A stretch of 31,736 bases of DNA, taken from positions 1-31,736 of IMG/VR virus record IMGVR_UViG_3300042402_000301. The stretch is one strand, 5' to 3'. The stretch is from a virus. Positions 1-6,193 of this stretch are shown piece after piece. Under the pieces are notes generated by a model. It saw only the letters and a list, made by a program, of their open reading frames with translations. It did no database searches and was not told where the DNA came from. The number at the start of each line of letters is the position of its first letter. Position 1 is the stretch's first letter. The position numbers and the translations under genes are program-made.

Positions 1-105
1 AATCCTGATTGGGTTCATGTATCATTCAGTTCAAATAACAGAAAGCAAATACTGCGAGCTGTTAAATCTAAAAAAGGTACTTTGTACAGGCCAGTTGCCG
101 GCTGA
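1..105 (+). CDS. M15-type peptidoglycan peptidase (endolysin), C-terminal fragment
   Basis: The first reading frame is open from the window edge to a TGA at 103-105 and encodes 34 residues beginning NPDWVHVSFS. The Trp-Val-His-Val-Ser segment followed by a basic RKQ stretch matches the C-terminal end of peptidase M15A (zinc D-Ala-D-Ala carboxypeptidase-like) phage endolysins, where this His is the last zinc ligand. Such enzymes cut cell-wall peptide cross-links at lysis. The remainder of the gene lies upstream of the window. A strong intrinsic terminator begins 19 bases after the stop, as expected at the end of a late lysis operon. The fragment is short, so the family call rests on one motif plus its position. 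Confidence 0.7.
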   Translation, partial: NPDWVHVSFSSNNRKQILRAVKSKKGTLYRPVAG

Positions 106-123
106 ATTTTATCATAGTGTTGG

Positions 124-151
124 ACCTCCTCAGAAATGGGGAGGTTTTTTT
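124..151 (+). terminator. Intrinsic terminator after the lysin gene
   Basis: A six-base-pair stem, ACCTCC (124-129) with GGAGGT (140-145), encloses a ten-base loop and runs into T7 (145-151). It separates the late lysis transcript from the early genes that start at 221. Confidence 0.85.
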
Positions 152-152
152 A

Positions 153-179
153 TTGTTAAAATATGTTCATATTTTTTTG
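153..179 (+). promoter_or_regulatory. Weak candidate Bacteroidota promoter
   Basis: TTG at 153-155 lies 16 bases before TTTTTTTG (172-179), which matches TAnnTTTG at all fixed positions but the A. It sits between a terminator and the first early gene, where a promoter is needed, but the T-rich context makes chance matches easy. Confidence 0.35.
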
Positions 180-220
180 CACATATGAAAATAGTTCGTA
201 TCATTGCAAAAACAAACACG

Positions 221-475
221 ATGAAAAACAAATTTGAACAACTGGAGAAACTGGAGATCCTCAGAGAGCAGACATGGGATCAGCTCAATAATCTCAATGA
301 TGAGTACAACAGACTGCTTGGACTACATGAGGCATGGGTAGTTCCTATGTGTGGAAGAACTGAAATGCTCGAGAGTCAGTACAAGATCAGCAATGCAAAA
401 GATCAGGTCAAAATGATGATCAAAACCTATGCGGTAATTGTTGGCGAAATTCAAAGGATATGTCTGGATCAGTAA
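221..475 (+). CDS. Small coiled-coil-like early protein, unknown function
   Basis: This gene encodes 84 residues from ATG 221, which follows an A-rich stretch. The same frame is open upstream to 17, but that extension crosses the lysin terminator and is not plausible coding. The N-terminal half is rich in Leu, Glu, Lys and Asn with a heptad-like pattern (about residues 4-40), suggesting a helical or coiled-coil protein. The C-terminal half is also helical in character, with hydrophobic MMIKTYAVIVGEIQ. I recognise no family. It is the first gene after the terminator, and its stop overlaps the next start (TAATG), so it probably leads an early operon of tiny genes. A host-interaction or regulatory role would be typical for this position but is only a guess. 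Confidence 0.6.
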   Translation: MKNKFEQLEKLEILREQTWDQLNNLNDEYNRLLGLHEAWVVPMCGRTEMLESQYKISNAKDQVKMMIKTYAVIVGEIQRICLDQ

Positions 476-636
476 TGTGTGAGGATTGTTATGGTCAGGG
501 ATATGTGATGATTGGTCCTGACTGTGATCGTCCTGCGAGCATGTGCTGCGGAGGATGCTATAAGAAAGTAGAATGTGATAAATGCAACGGCAAAGGCTAT
601 GAGAAACAAGAACAAGAAAACGAAGATGGAGAATAG
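475..636 (+). CDS. DnaJ-type zinc-finger mini-protein
   Basis: ATG 475 overlaps the preceding TAA, and the 53-residue product carries two CxxCxGxGY half-sites (CEDCYGQGY at residues 2-10, CDKCNGKGY at 34-42). These are the signature of the DnaJ/Hsp40 central zinc finger. Further Cys residues lie between them (C17, C24, C25, C28). The tail is acidic and Glu-rich. No J domain is present, so it is not a co-chaperone; such mini zinc-finger proteins are frequent in phages and their roles are mostly unknown. Metal binding is strongly implied by the pattern. The 3' end overlaps the next small gene by 11 bases. It could bind nucleic acid or a host protein; nothing here decides this. Confidence 0.7.
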   Translation: MCEDCYGQGYVMIGPDCDRPASMCCGGCYKKVECDKCNGKGYEKQEQENEDGE

Positions 637-745
637 ATTCACTCCATTCCAGTTACCTGTGAGATCCATGATCAACTGGTGGAAAAAAGAAGGATCGTTT
701 AATGTTGAACTATACCTTGCTCTGTGCAAGGCAAAAGAAAATTGA
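626..745 (+). CDS. 39-residue hypothetical protein
   Basis: This short ORF starts with ATG inside the end of the zinc-finger gene and stops one base before the next gene. The product has a Trp-Trp pair with following lysines and a Leu-rich helical C-terminus ending LYLALCKAKEN, which looks amphipathic. Its support is the tight packing: it fills the space between two better genes with overlap on one side and a one-base gap on the other, as in the rest of this operon. The composition is protein-like rather than random. I recognise no family, and a function cannot be given. Confidence 0.5.
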   Translation: MENRFTPFQLPVRSMINWWKKEGSFNVELYLALCKAKEN

Positions 746-746
746 G

Positions 747-917
747 ATGAAATACATAATATTAATATTTGTTCTATGCTTTATCCTATGGTTAGGAGTA
801 GCATTTTGGTGGATTGTTTGGATGTTGTTTGGAACATATGGCATCATTGGTATGTCTATCCTAACAATAGCAACAGTAATTTATATTCGATATTTAGATG
901 TGGAAGGTAACATATAA
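747..917 (+). CDS. Small two-helix membrane protein
   Basis: The 56-residue product starts at ATG 747 and consists almost entirely of two hydrophobic stretches. The first (about residues 3-27) includes FVLCFILWLGVAFWWIVW, and the second (about 30-47) includes GIIGMSILTIATVIYI. A short charged tail follows. It is predicted to sit in the cytoplasmic membrane. The gene is far from the lysin and lies in the early operon, so a holin role is less likely than an early membrane function such as superinfection exclusion, but either is inference. The next gene starts within its last codons in another frame (898), consistent with coupled translation. Confidence 0.55.
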   Translation: MKYIILIFVLCFILWLGVAFWWIVWMLFGTYGIIGMSILTIATVIYIRYLDVEGNI

Positions 918-1038
918 ATTCAAGGGGCCATCAGGATGGCAGCTTGGATACAAGACAATCAAAGCGAACAGCAAAGAGGATGCAATCAAGAAAGCAGATA
1001 TGTGGCCTCCGTTAATCAAGAAAGTTGAAAGGATATGA
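898..1038 (+). CDS. 46-residue basic protein
   Basis: ATG 898 lies inside the end of the membrane-protein gene, and the stop at 1036-1038 overlaps the ATG of the next gene (ATGA at 1035). The product resembles a small beta-alpha domain: WKVTYKFKGPSGWQLGYKTI followed by a Lys-rich helix (about residues 24-36) and a WPP motif. Similar short proteins that convert an extended strand plus a 'KEDAIKKA' helix are seen in phage early regions, but I know no function. The double overlap with both neighbours is the main reason to accept it. Confidence 0.55.
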   Translation: MWKVTYKFKGPSGWQLGYKTIKANSKEDAIKKADMWPPLIKKVERI

Positions 1039-1454
1039 ACAAAGATCAACTGATTGAACTGGCAAAGGAATACGATCTGATGCGCAGATACCGACAGCGC
1101 ACTCATGTGTACAGAAGATTCTATATGTTCTCTGAGCTATACAAGTTCTGCAACTATTGTGAGATTGCCAGGATCTTTGACATGAAGCACTGCTCTGTCA
1201 TGCATGGAGTAAAAGAGCATATTAAGTGGATGAGCATCTCAGATCAGGAATATCTGAAGGCCATTGATGAGCTTCATCATCGGATTTACAATCACAAAGT
1301 GGATGATCTGGCAGATCAATACCTACACGTTCACGCATACAAAACTATTGCAAACAGAGTAGAATTAACTCTGCGCTTTGTTTCAGCCGATATGAGCGCA
1401 TTTAAAGGCCTCAATGATGTAATGACTAAGGAAGAGTTTAAAAAGCTCCTGTAA
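1035..1454 (+). CDS. DnaA domain-IV-like DNA-binding protein
   Basis: The product has 139 residues. Around residues 40-65 it reads YCEIARIFDMKHCSVMHGVK, which matches the helix-turn-helix of DnaA domain IV (consensus like EIgraFgrrdHtTVlhavkki), the part that recognises DnaA boxes. The DnaA AAA+ ATPase domain is absent. The rest is helical with many His, Tyr and Arg residues. A stand-alone origin-binding-type domain beside a repeat-rich non-coding stretch (1742-2103) and upstream of the primase-helicase suggests a role in phage replication initiation, or in blocking host DnaA. Start ATG 1035 overlaps the preceding TGA. The motif match is by eye; a generic HTH regulator is the alternative. Confidence 0.6.
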   Translation: MNKDQLIELAKEYDLMRRYRQRTHVYRRFYMFSELYKFCNYCEIARIFDMKHCSVMHGVKEHIKWMSISDQEYLKAIDELHHRIYNHKVDDLADQYLHVHAYKTIANRVELTLRFVSADMSAFKGLNDVMTKEEFKKLL

Positions 1455-1471
1455 TCGCAAATATTTAAGTA

Positions 1472-1741
1472 ATGCCAAAGTACGACATGAGAGATAAGAT
1501 CAGACGCATGAGCATAATTGTCTACATGCTGCAAAAGAAAGAGTATAATATTTATCAGATCCAGGATAAAATGAACTACATCATGGATAAGGAATGGAGC
1601 AAGTCCATCATTGAGAAAGATATTGCCCAGTTAAGAGATGATTTTGATTGTCCCATTGAGCGAGTCGGCAAGAAATTACGCATAATTGAGCCGTATTCAT
1701 TTGTAAATCAGATACAACAATGGGTTGAGTTCTATATTTAG
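1472..1741 (+). CDS. Small winged-HTH protein (DeoR/WYL N-terminal type)
   Basis: The 89-residue product resembles the N-terminal DNA-binding part of WYL/DeoR-type regulators. The sequence DKIRRMSIIVYMLQKKEYNI is followed by a second helix, then SIIEKDIAQLRDDFDCPIE (the recognition helix 'vs.rTIyRDI..L'), and a wing ending RVGKKLRIIEPY. The ligand-sensing WYL domain is missing, so the protein is a minimal DNA binder. It lies directly upstream of a region with a perfect palindrome and repeated TGTCCCA, which would make natural operator sites; autoregulation is inference. The start at 1472 follows the previous stop by 17 bases, with AATATTTAAGTA ahead of it and no Shine-Dalgarno motif. Confidence 0.6.
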   Translation: MPKYDMRDKIRRMSIIVYMLQKKEYNIYQIQDKMNYIMDKEWSKSIIEKDIAQLRDDFDCPIERVGKKLRIIEPYSFVNQIQQWVEFYI

Positions 1742-1745
1742 CAGG

Positions 1746-1925
1746 TGGGACATGTCCCGCTGTAATGTGTCCCAATAGATAAATTAGAAAATTAGAAAGT
1801 AAAAAAATAAATTTTTTCTTTTTTTTGAAAAAATTGGGACATTTACATTTAACTGATTGATAATCAATAAAAAAGTGCGACATTTACTGCGACATTTATG
1901 TCCCACTATGTCCCACTATGTCCCA
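1746..1925 (+). repeat. TGTCCCA iteron-like repeats with palindrome and A/T-rich block
   Basis: This is the core of the only gene-free stretch above 300 bases (1742-2103). TGTCCCA occurs directly at 1768, 1899, 1909 and 1919; its complement TGGGACA occurs at 1746 and 1835. GGGACATGTCCC at 1747-1758 is a perfect 12-base palindrome. The last three direct copies are spaced exactly 10 bases apart, that is one helical turn. Two variants, TGCGACATTTA, lie at 1876 and 1888. Between the outer and inner copies, 1775-1834 is almost pure A/T, with T runs. Iterons plus an A/T-rich block are the classic layout of a replication origin; an operator array is the alternative. Confidence 0.75.
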
Positions 1926-1964
1926 TCTCAGATTAACACTTAAATAATTAGCATTTTTTTACTC

Positions 1965-1987
1965 TTGATTATTTTTTTTTATATTTG
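1965..1987 (+). promoter_or_regulatory. Promoter upstream of the leader RNA and HNH gene
   Basis: TATATTTG at 1980-1987 fits the Bacteroidota -7 consensus TAnnTTTG exactly. The nearest TTG (1965-1967) is too close (12 bases) to be an ideal -33 element. Transcription would begin near 1994, just downstream of the TGTCCCA array, so a protein bound there could control it. Confidence 0.65.
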
Positions 1988-1993
1988 CGAACT

Positions 1994-2086
1994 GGTTAGA
2001 GTCTCAAACATAGTTAACCTAAAGAAGTTATTGAACCTCGATAATGAAACAGACGTGAGACTCCTGTGGATTTGTCGGGGTTTTTT
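1994..2086 (+). ncRNA. Structured leader or small RNA with alternative hairpins
   Basis: Starting about 7 bases after the -7 element, the transcript can form three competing pairings. GAGTCTCA (1999-2006) pairs perfectly with TGAGACTC (2056-2063). GGTTA (1994-1998) can pair with TAACC (2015-2019). AACCTCGA (2034-2041) pairs with TCGGGGTT (2075-2082) over eight pairs including one G-U and runs into T6, giving an intrinsic terminator. The 8-bp long-range stem interleaves with the terminator stem, so forming both gives a pseudoknot and otherwise they compete. The element could be an attenuator for the HNH and primase genes or an independent small RNA of about 93 bases. No known riboswitch family was recognised. 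Confidence 0.5.
2034..2086 (+). terminator. Intrinsic terminator (or attenuator) before the HNH gene
   Basis: The stem AACCTCGA/TCGGGGTT with a 33-base loop is followed by T6 (2081-2086). It lies between the promoter at 1980 and the start codon at 2104, so it must be read through, or conditionally opened, for the downstream gene to be expressed from that promoter. The long loop makes it weaker than the other terminators in this window. Confidence 0.55.
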
Positions 2087-2103
2087 AATTTAAACTTATA
2101 AAA

Positions 2104-2502
2104 ATGCAAAAAGAAAATGTTAAATGGATACCTGTCAAGAATTATGAAGATCTGTATGAGATATCAGATCATGGTTACATTAGATCTATTAGTGAAAACT
2201 TAAATCCAACAATTAAAAGTGATCGAACTGGATATATGTTTACACGATTGTATAAGCATAATCAAGGTAAACTTTTTAAAGTTAGCAGATTAATGATCAT
2301 GTCATTCTATGATACACATATTGAGGATGAGGATCTAATTGTAGTACATCTGAACAACAATAAAACGGATGATAGAATAGATAATTTGATATTGGTTAAT
2401 CGAAAAAAAATCACCCCACAAGAGGTGCATAAAATTATTGCCAATACCTCATCAAAAAGATCAAGAGCTATTCAGATCAAAAGATTAAAATCATTACTTT
2501 AA
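2104..2502 (+). CDS. NUMOD4/HNH homing-type endonuclease
   Basis: The 132-residue product starts with a NUMOD4-like motif (WIPVKNYEDLYEISDHGYIR, about residues 8-27), the DNA-binding module of phage homing endonucleases. It continues with an HNH-like core: VSRLMIMSFY and then VVHLNNNKTDDRIDNLILV (about residues 78-96). The catalytic-region His is kept, but the usual Asp before it is Val and the Asn pair of typical HNH_3 proteins ('klNNrieNL') reads Asp-Asp, so activity may be reduced. At 132 residues it is shorter than most relatives (about 160-190). It is an insert-like gene between the control region and the primase-helicase, with A/T-rich codon use, and is probably a selfish free-standing element. 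Confidence 0.8.
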   Translation: MQKENVKWIPVKNYEDLYEISDHGYIRSISENLNPTIKSDRTGYMFTRLYKHNQGKLFKVSRLMIMSFYDTHIEDEDLIVVHLNNNKTDDRIDNLILVNRKKITPQEVHKIIANTSSKRSRAIQIKRLKSLL

Positions 2503-2510
2503 ATTATTTG

Positions 2511-2518
2511 TATACTTG
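2511..2518 (+). promoter_or_regulatory. -7 element directly upstream of the primase-helicase gene
   Basis: TATACTTG differs from TAnnTTTG at one position and ends eight bases before ATG 2527. Transcription would then begin 1-3 bases before the start codon, giving an almost leaderless mRNA. No clear TTTG is found at the -33 position. Confidence 0.5.
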
Positions 2519-2526
2519 CAAACACT

Positions 2527-4752
2527 ATGATATCAAAAAGCTATTTAAGAAAATTGGCCGGGCAGGGTTATTCCATCATCCCGGTGGACCAGGATAAAAG
2601 ACCAATAGGATCCTGGAAGCAATACCAAACAAGCAACAGATCAGCAGATGAGGTCGAAGCATTGAGCAGTCCTCTGTATGGATTGGTGACTGGATACAAT
2701 GATGTGGAGGTCATCGACATAGATCTCAAGGTGATTGTAGGTTTGCCACAGCAGAAAAAATGGTGGGCTGAATATCTGTCATTCATCAAAGATAACATTG
2801 AGGACTTTGAGGATAAGGTAGTCATCGCTAAGACCAGGAATGCAGGATACCATATCCTGTATAAATGTGAACAGCCATCAGGCAATACAAAGATTGCATG
2901 TTTGAAGGATCACAAGGAGGCCATCATTGAGAGCCGAGGCATGGGAGGTATGGTGGTGCTGTATGAATCATTCATCACTCAGAGACAGTATCATCAGATT
3001 GACTACATCACAGAGCAGGAGAGAGAGATTATTTGGTCCATCAGTAGAACATTCAACTATGTAAATGATATTGCTGTAGATGAACCAAAGAAGTCAGAGT
3101 ACAAAGGCGAGAAGATTACTCCATGGCAAGATTACAACTCAAAGCATACAGCAATGGATCTGATCCAGGATGACTTTGTAATTGTCAGAAATACAACAAA
3201 CAGCTATATCATCAAGAGGCATGGAGCCACATCACCACATTCGGGATATGTCTACAAGGATTCTGGATGCATGTATCTATTCAGCACTGGCACAGCCTAT
3301 CCAAATGAGCAACTGCTTAGTCCATTTGCCATCTACAGCTACAAGCATCACAATGGTGATTTCACACGAGCTGCATCAGATCTGTACAAGCAAGGGTATG
3401 GCACCAGGCAAGTGCCAGAGGTGAAATTCAAGGAAGAGATCCCACAGGATATCATTGAAAGAGTACAGTTTCCCATTGATGTATTCCCGGAGAACATTCA
3501 AAAGTACATGCTCCTATCAGATAAGACTCTTGGACTCTCTGTTGATTTCATGGGTAGCTCATTCCTTTGGATGATATCAACGATCATCGGCAACACAATA
3601 CGTATTGAGGTCAAATCAGGATGGCAGGAGATTGCAACTCTGTGGATAGCAATAGTTGGAAAGCCTGGTATCGGTAAAACTCCAAGCATTAATCAGGTGA
3701 TCTATCCACTGAGAGAGGCTAATGTCAGAGAGCAGAAGGAATATGCCAAGCAATATGCCAAGTGGAGAGAATACGAAGCACTGGATAAGAAAGAGAAGCA
3801 ATACGCAGAAGAGATTCAGAAGCCACTATCAAGGCAGTTCATGGTGAATGACATTACTCTGGAGGCTCTTGTTGATTTGCATGAGCAGAATCCCAATGCT
3901 GTGGGGATATTCAAGGATGAGCTTGCAGGGTGGTTTAAAGATATGAATAAGTACAGGCAAGGATCTGATCTCGAGTTCTGGTTATCATCCTGGTCAGGTA
4001 CAAGCATATCTCTGAATCGTAAGACATCCAAGAGTGCGTTTGTTGATAAACCATTTCTCCCGGTTCTTGGTGGTATTCAGCCATCTGTCTTTGAAGATTT
4101 CACCACAGGCAGCAACAAAGAGAATGGATTCGTGGATAGAATCCTGATCAGCTATCCTGAGCTGGTGGTTAATAGATACAATGACAGCTACATGGATGAT
4201 GATATCATCGAATGGTACCGGTCATATGTTTTGAATCTCAGAGATCTTGTTAACAAGCAACTGCTTAGATTCAATGACAAGGCAGAGATTGAATCTATTG
4301 TGGCTAAGTTTGATTCTCAAGCACAGAAGGAATGGATCCGCATCCATGACAAGATCACAGACATTCAGAACTCAGATGATGAGAATGAATACATGAAATC
4401 AATGCTGCCTAAACAGAAGAGCTACATCCCAAGATTTGCACTGATAATGCAGTTCATTTGGTCCGCAGAGGATGACAGCTATACTCCTGCAACAATCAGA
4501 AAGGAATCACTCCTCAGAGCTGAGAGGCTATCAGAGTATTTTATCAACATGAGTAAACTCGTAAAGATGGATGTTAAAGAGAAGAATCAGCTCCGCACCA
4601 TTGCCAGAAGCACTGGTTCAATGGATCCATATGATCAGTTCAGGGCAATGTACGAAAGCAATCCACAGATAAATAAAACAACAGCCTCAGAAATCCTGGA
4701 GGTAAGTCGTAAAACAATCCAGAGATGGGTTAAAAAATTGGAATCAAAATGA
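2527..4752 (+). CDS. Primase-helicase (Prim-Pol AEP plus DUF3987-like ATPase)
   Basis: This 741-residue replication protein has three parts. Residues 1-175 look like a bifunctional primase/polymerase domain: GYSIIPV near the N-terminus, the metal-binding DID (64-66) within VEVIDIDLK, and TRNAGYHILY (103-112) with its conserved His. After a linker region (about 215-292) comes a DUF3987-like helicase-type ATPase with Walker A GKPGIGKT (about 378-385) and a Walker-B-like strand AVGIFKDELAGW (about 458-469). The C-terminus (about 700-741) ends in a helix-turn-helix, TASEILEVSRKTIQRWVKKL. It would prime and unwind phage DNA at the fork. The next gene overlaps by ATGA. No separate DNA polymerase is in the window. 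Confidence 0.85.
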   Translation: MISKSYLRKLAGQGYSIIPVDQDKRPIGSWKQYQTSNRSADEVEALSSPLYGLVTGYNDVEVIDIDLKVIVGLPQQKKWWAEYLSFIKDNIEDFEDKVVIAKTRNAGYHILYKCEQPSGNTKIACLKDHKEAIIESRGMGGMVVLYESFITQRQYHQIDYITEQEREIIWSISRTFNYVNDIAVDEPKKSEYKGEKITPWQDYNSKHTAMDLIQDDFVIVRNTTNSYIIKRHGATSPHSGYVYKDSGCMYLFSTGTAYPNEQLLSPFAIYSYKHHNGDFTRAASDLYKQGYGTRQVPEVKFKEEIPQDIIERVQFPIDVFPENIQKYMLLSDKTLGLSVDFMGSSFLWMISTIIGNTIRIEVKSGWQEIATLWIAIVGKPGIGKTPSINQVIYPLREANVREQKEYAKQYAKWREYEALDKKEKQYAEEIQKPLSRQFMVNDITLEALVDLHEQNPNAVGIFKDELAGWFKDMNKYRQGSDLEFWLSSWSGTSISLNRKTSKSAFVDKPFLPVLGGIQPSVFEDFTTGSNKENGFVDRILISYPELVVNRYNDSYMDDDIIEWYRSYVLNLRDLVNKQLLRFNDKAEIESIVAKFDSQAQKEWIRIHDKITDIQNSDDENEYMKSMLPKQKSYIPRFALIMQFIWSAEDDSYTPATIRKESLLRAERLSEYFINMSKLVKMDVKEKNQLRTIARSTGSMDPYDQFRAMYESNPQINKTTASEILEVSRKTIQRWVKKLESK

Positions 4753-4982
4753 CAACAAAAGAAAAAGCAGAAGAATTGGTAAATAAATATTTAGATATCG
4801 AAGACACATATGAGTACATCAGCTATTCAATGGCAAAAAAATGCGCTTTAATTACAGTTGATGAGATATTAAATTGGCCTCAAGTATTGGACACTGTAAG
4901 AATTAGTAAAGATGTTAATGAATTTAATGTAAGACCTTCGAGATATTGGACTGAGGTAAAAGAAGAAATTAATAAATTATGA
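4749..4982 (+). CDS. Small conserved-type phage protein, unknown function
   Basis: The 77-residue product overlaps the primase-helicase stop (ATGA) and the next start (ATGA at 4979). It begins TTKEKAEELVNKYLDIEDTY and has the segment AKKCALITVDEIL (about residues 29-41). This 'K-E-K-A-x-E-L ... AKxCALixVDEIi' pattern is familiar from many small phage early proteins, none with a known role that I can name. The protein looks fully helical and soluble. Its translation is coupled to the replication protein on one side and to a membrane-anchored peptide on the other. Confidence 0.7.
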   Translation: MTTKEKAEELVNKYLDIEDTYEYISYSMAKKCALITVDEILNWPQVLDTVRISKDVNEFNVRPSRYWTEVKEEINKL

Positions 4983-5176
4983 AAACACACTACATCATTG
5001 CCGTAGTAATCGGCATCAGCTTGATATGGTTAATTGTAAACAAAGAAACTGAATGTATTAAGCCATATGAATCACCTGAATATACCTTTGTAACTCCAAA
5101 AGATTGGGCAAATGACAGCACAATGGCACCGGGTAAGATATTAACACTTGACAGAATCCATGAACAGGCAAAATAA
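4979..5176 (+). CDS. Small protein with N-terminal membrane anchor
   Basis: The product has 65 residues. MKTH is followed by a hydrophobic segment IIAVVIGISLIWLIV (about residues 6-20) and then a polar tail with Cys26, several Pro and an acidic middle. It is either a signal-anchor protein with an exposed tail or, less likely, a secreted peptide; no lipobox is evident. ATG 4979 overlaps the preceding stop, and the gene end overlaps the start of the nuclease gene by 17 bases. Its place in a replication operon gives no clear hint of function; exclusion or inhibition of a membrane process is a possibility only. Confidence 0.6.
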   Translation: MKTHYIIAVVIGISLIWLIVNKETECIKPYESPEYTFVTPKDWANDSTMAPGKILTLDRIHEQAK

Positions 5177-5630
5177 AAAACGATACAAGGATCTGGAGCT
5201 TAAATATCTCAAAGCAAAACATCCGACAGTACCTGAATCATTCCTTGCTACATCATCAATCACTGATAAAAGCGCAAATGGACTAACAAAGATGATCGTA
5301 TCATTCATTCAGATGTCAGGATACCAGGCAGAGCGAATCAATACTATGGGCACCTATAGAGCTGCAAAGAAATACACAAACTTGGATGGAGTTACAAGGA
5401 CTGTAGGCAAAGGTTCCTATACAAAATCCGGAAGCACTCCAGGATCAGCGGATATTTCAGCAACAATAAACGGCAGATCTGTTAAGATTGAGATCAAGAT
5501 AGGAGCTGATAGACAATCAGATGCACAAAAAGCATATGAGAAAGCTATAGTACAGGCAGGAGGATGGTATCTAATATGCAAGAATTTTGATGATTTCATA
5601 GAATGGTTTGATACATTCATGAAAAAATAA
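5160..5630 (+). CDS. VRR-NUC-like PD-(D/E)XK nuclease
   Basis: The product has 156 residues from ATG 5160; a TTG four codons upstream is a less likely start. The C-terminal half carries the nuclease core: STPGSADISATINGRSVKIE followed by IKIGADRQSDAQKAYEKAI and GGWYLI. The Asp of 'SADI', the Glu-x-Lys of 'IEIK' and the Gln of 'DAQ' match VRR-NUC and Holliday-junction-resolvase-like phage enzymes. Such proteins are thought to cut branched DNA made in replication and recombination. The N-terminal half is basic (RQNKKRYKDLELKYLKAK) and may bind DNA. The start overlaps the previous gene, and it is followed by a promoter, so it closes the primase transcription unit. Confidence 0.8.
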   Translation: MNRQNKKRYKDLELKYLKAKHPTVPESFLATSSITDKSANGLTKMIVSFIQMSGYQAERINTMGTYRAAKKYTNLDGVTRTVGKGSYTKSGSTPGSADISATINGRSVKIEIKIGADRQSDAQKAYEKAIVQAGGWYLICKNFDDFIEWFDTFMKK

Positions 5631-5640
5631 TTTATATTTG
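5607..5640 (+). promoter_or_regulatory. Promoter for the recombination operon
   Basis: TTTG at 5607-5610 and TATATTTG at 5633-5640 fit the Bacteroidota -33 and -7 elements with 22 bases between them, at the long end of the allowed range. The -33 element lies in the end of the nuclease gene. The expected start near 5647 leaves a leader of about 16 bases before ATG 5663. Confidence 0.7.
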
Positions 5641-5662
5641 TACAAATTAAAACACAGATAAA

Positions 5663-6193
5663 ATGGCAACAGTAAAGAAAACGGATGAGCTATCATCCCC
5701 GGTACCGATGTACCGAAAGCTCTGGTCAGCAAAGCAGCAGATCGGAAAGGTTCACAAGAACGCAAAGAATCCACATTTCAAGCAATCCTATGCGGATCTC
5801 AATGCTGTTTTGGATGCATGTGAACAGATTCTACTTGACAATGGACTGATGATCCTGCAACCTATCAACGATGATATGATCATCACTCAGATCATTGATG
5901 TCGATTCAGGAGAGAAGATTGAGTCATTCATGAGGCTCCCTGCACTCACAAATCCTCAGCAGCTCGGATCTGCAATAAGTTACTATCGAAGATACTCATT
6001 GATCAGCTGCTTGACATTGGCTGCCACAGATGATGATGGAGCTGAAGCTGCTAAAAATCTACCACAGAAAAAGCCTGGCATCTCTGATATTGGATTCAAG
6101 AAAGCAATAGATGCTATTGTTGAGGGCAGATACACAAAGGAGGCATTGATGGATAACTATACATTAACCAAAGAACAGGAGGCAGCATTATGA
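5663..6193 (+). CDS. ERF-family single-strand annealing protein
   Basis: The product has 176 residues. The family-defining stretches are present: KNPHFKQSYADLNAVLDAC (about residues 36-54) and NPQQLGSAISYYRRYSLISC (about 97-116), followed by AATDDDGAEAA. ERF proteins anneal complementary single strands in phage recombination and genome circularisation or end repair. The C-terminal part (about 130-176) is a separate small helical region typical of this family. The following gene is a PD-(D/E)XK exonuclease that starts in the stop of this one, giving the usual exonuclease-plus-annealase pair; an SSB-like protein follows three genes later. The gene has its own promoter. Confidence 0.9.
   Translation: MATVKKTDELSSPVPMYRKLWSAKQQIGKVHKNAKNPHFKQSYADLNAVLDACEQILLDNGLMILQPINDDMIITQIIDVDSGEKIESFMRLPALTNPQQLGSAISYYRRYSLISCLTLAATDDDGAEAAKNLPQKKPGISDIGFKKAIDAIVEGRYTKEALMDNYTLTKEQEAAL

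Noticed and set aside
17-220. In-frame 5' extension of the first early gene
   Set aside because: It overlaps the end of the lysin gene and its terminator; ATG 221 gives a protein-like N-terminus.
1990-2110. Group I intron remnant next to the HNH gene
   Set aside because: Conserved P7/core sequences were not seen and the region is too short; no interrupted host gene flanks it.
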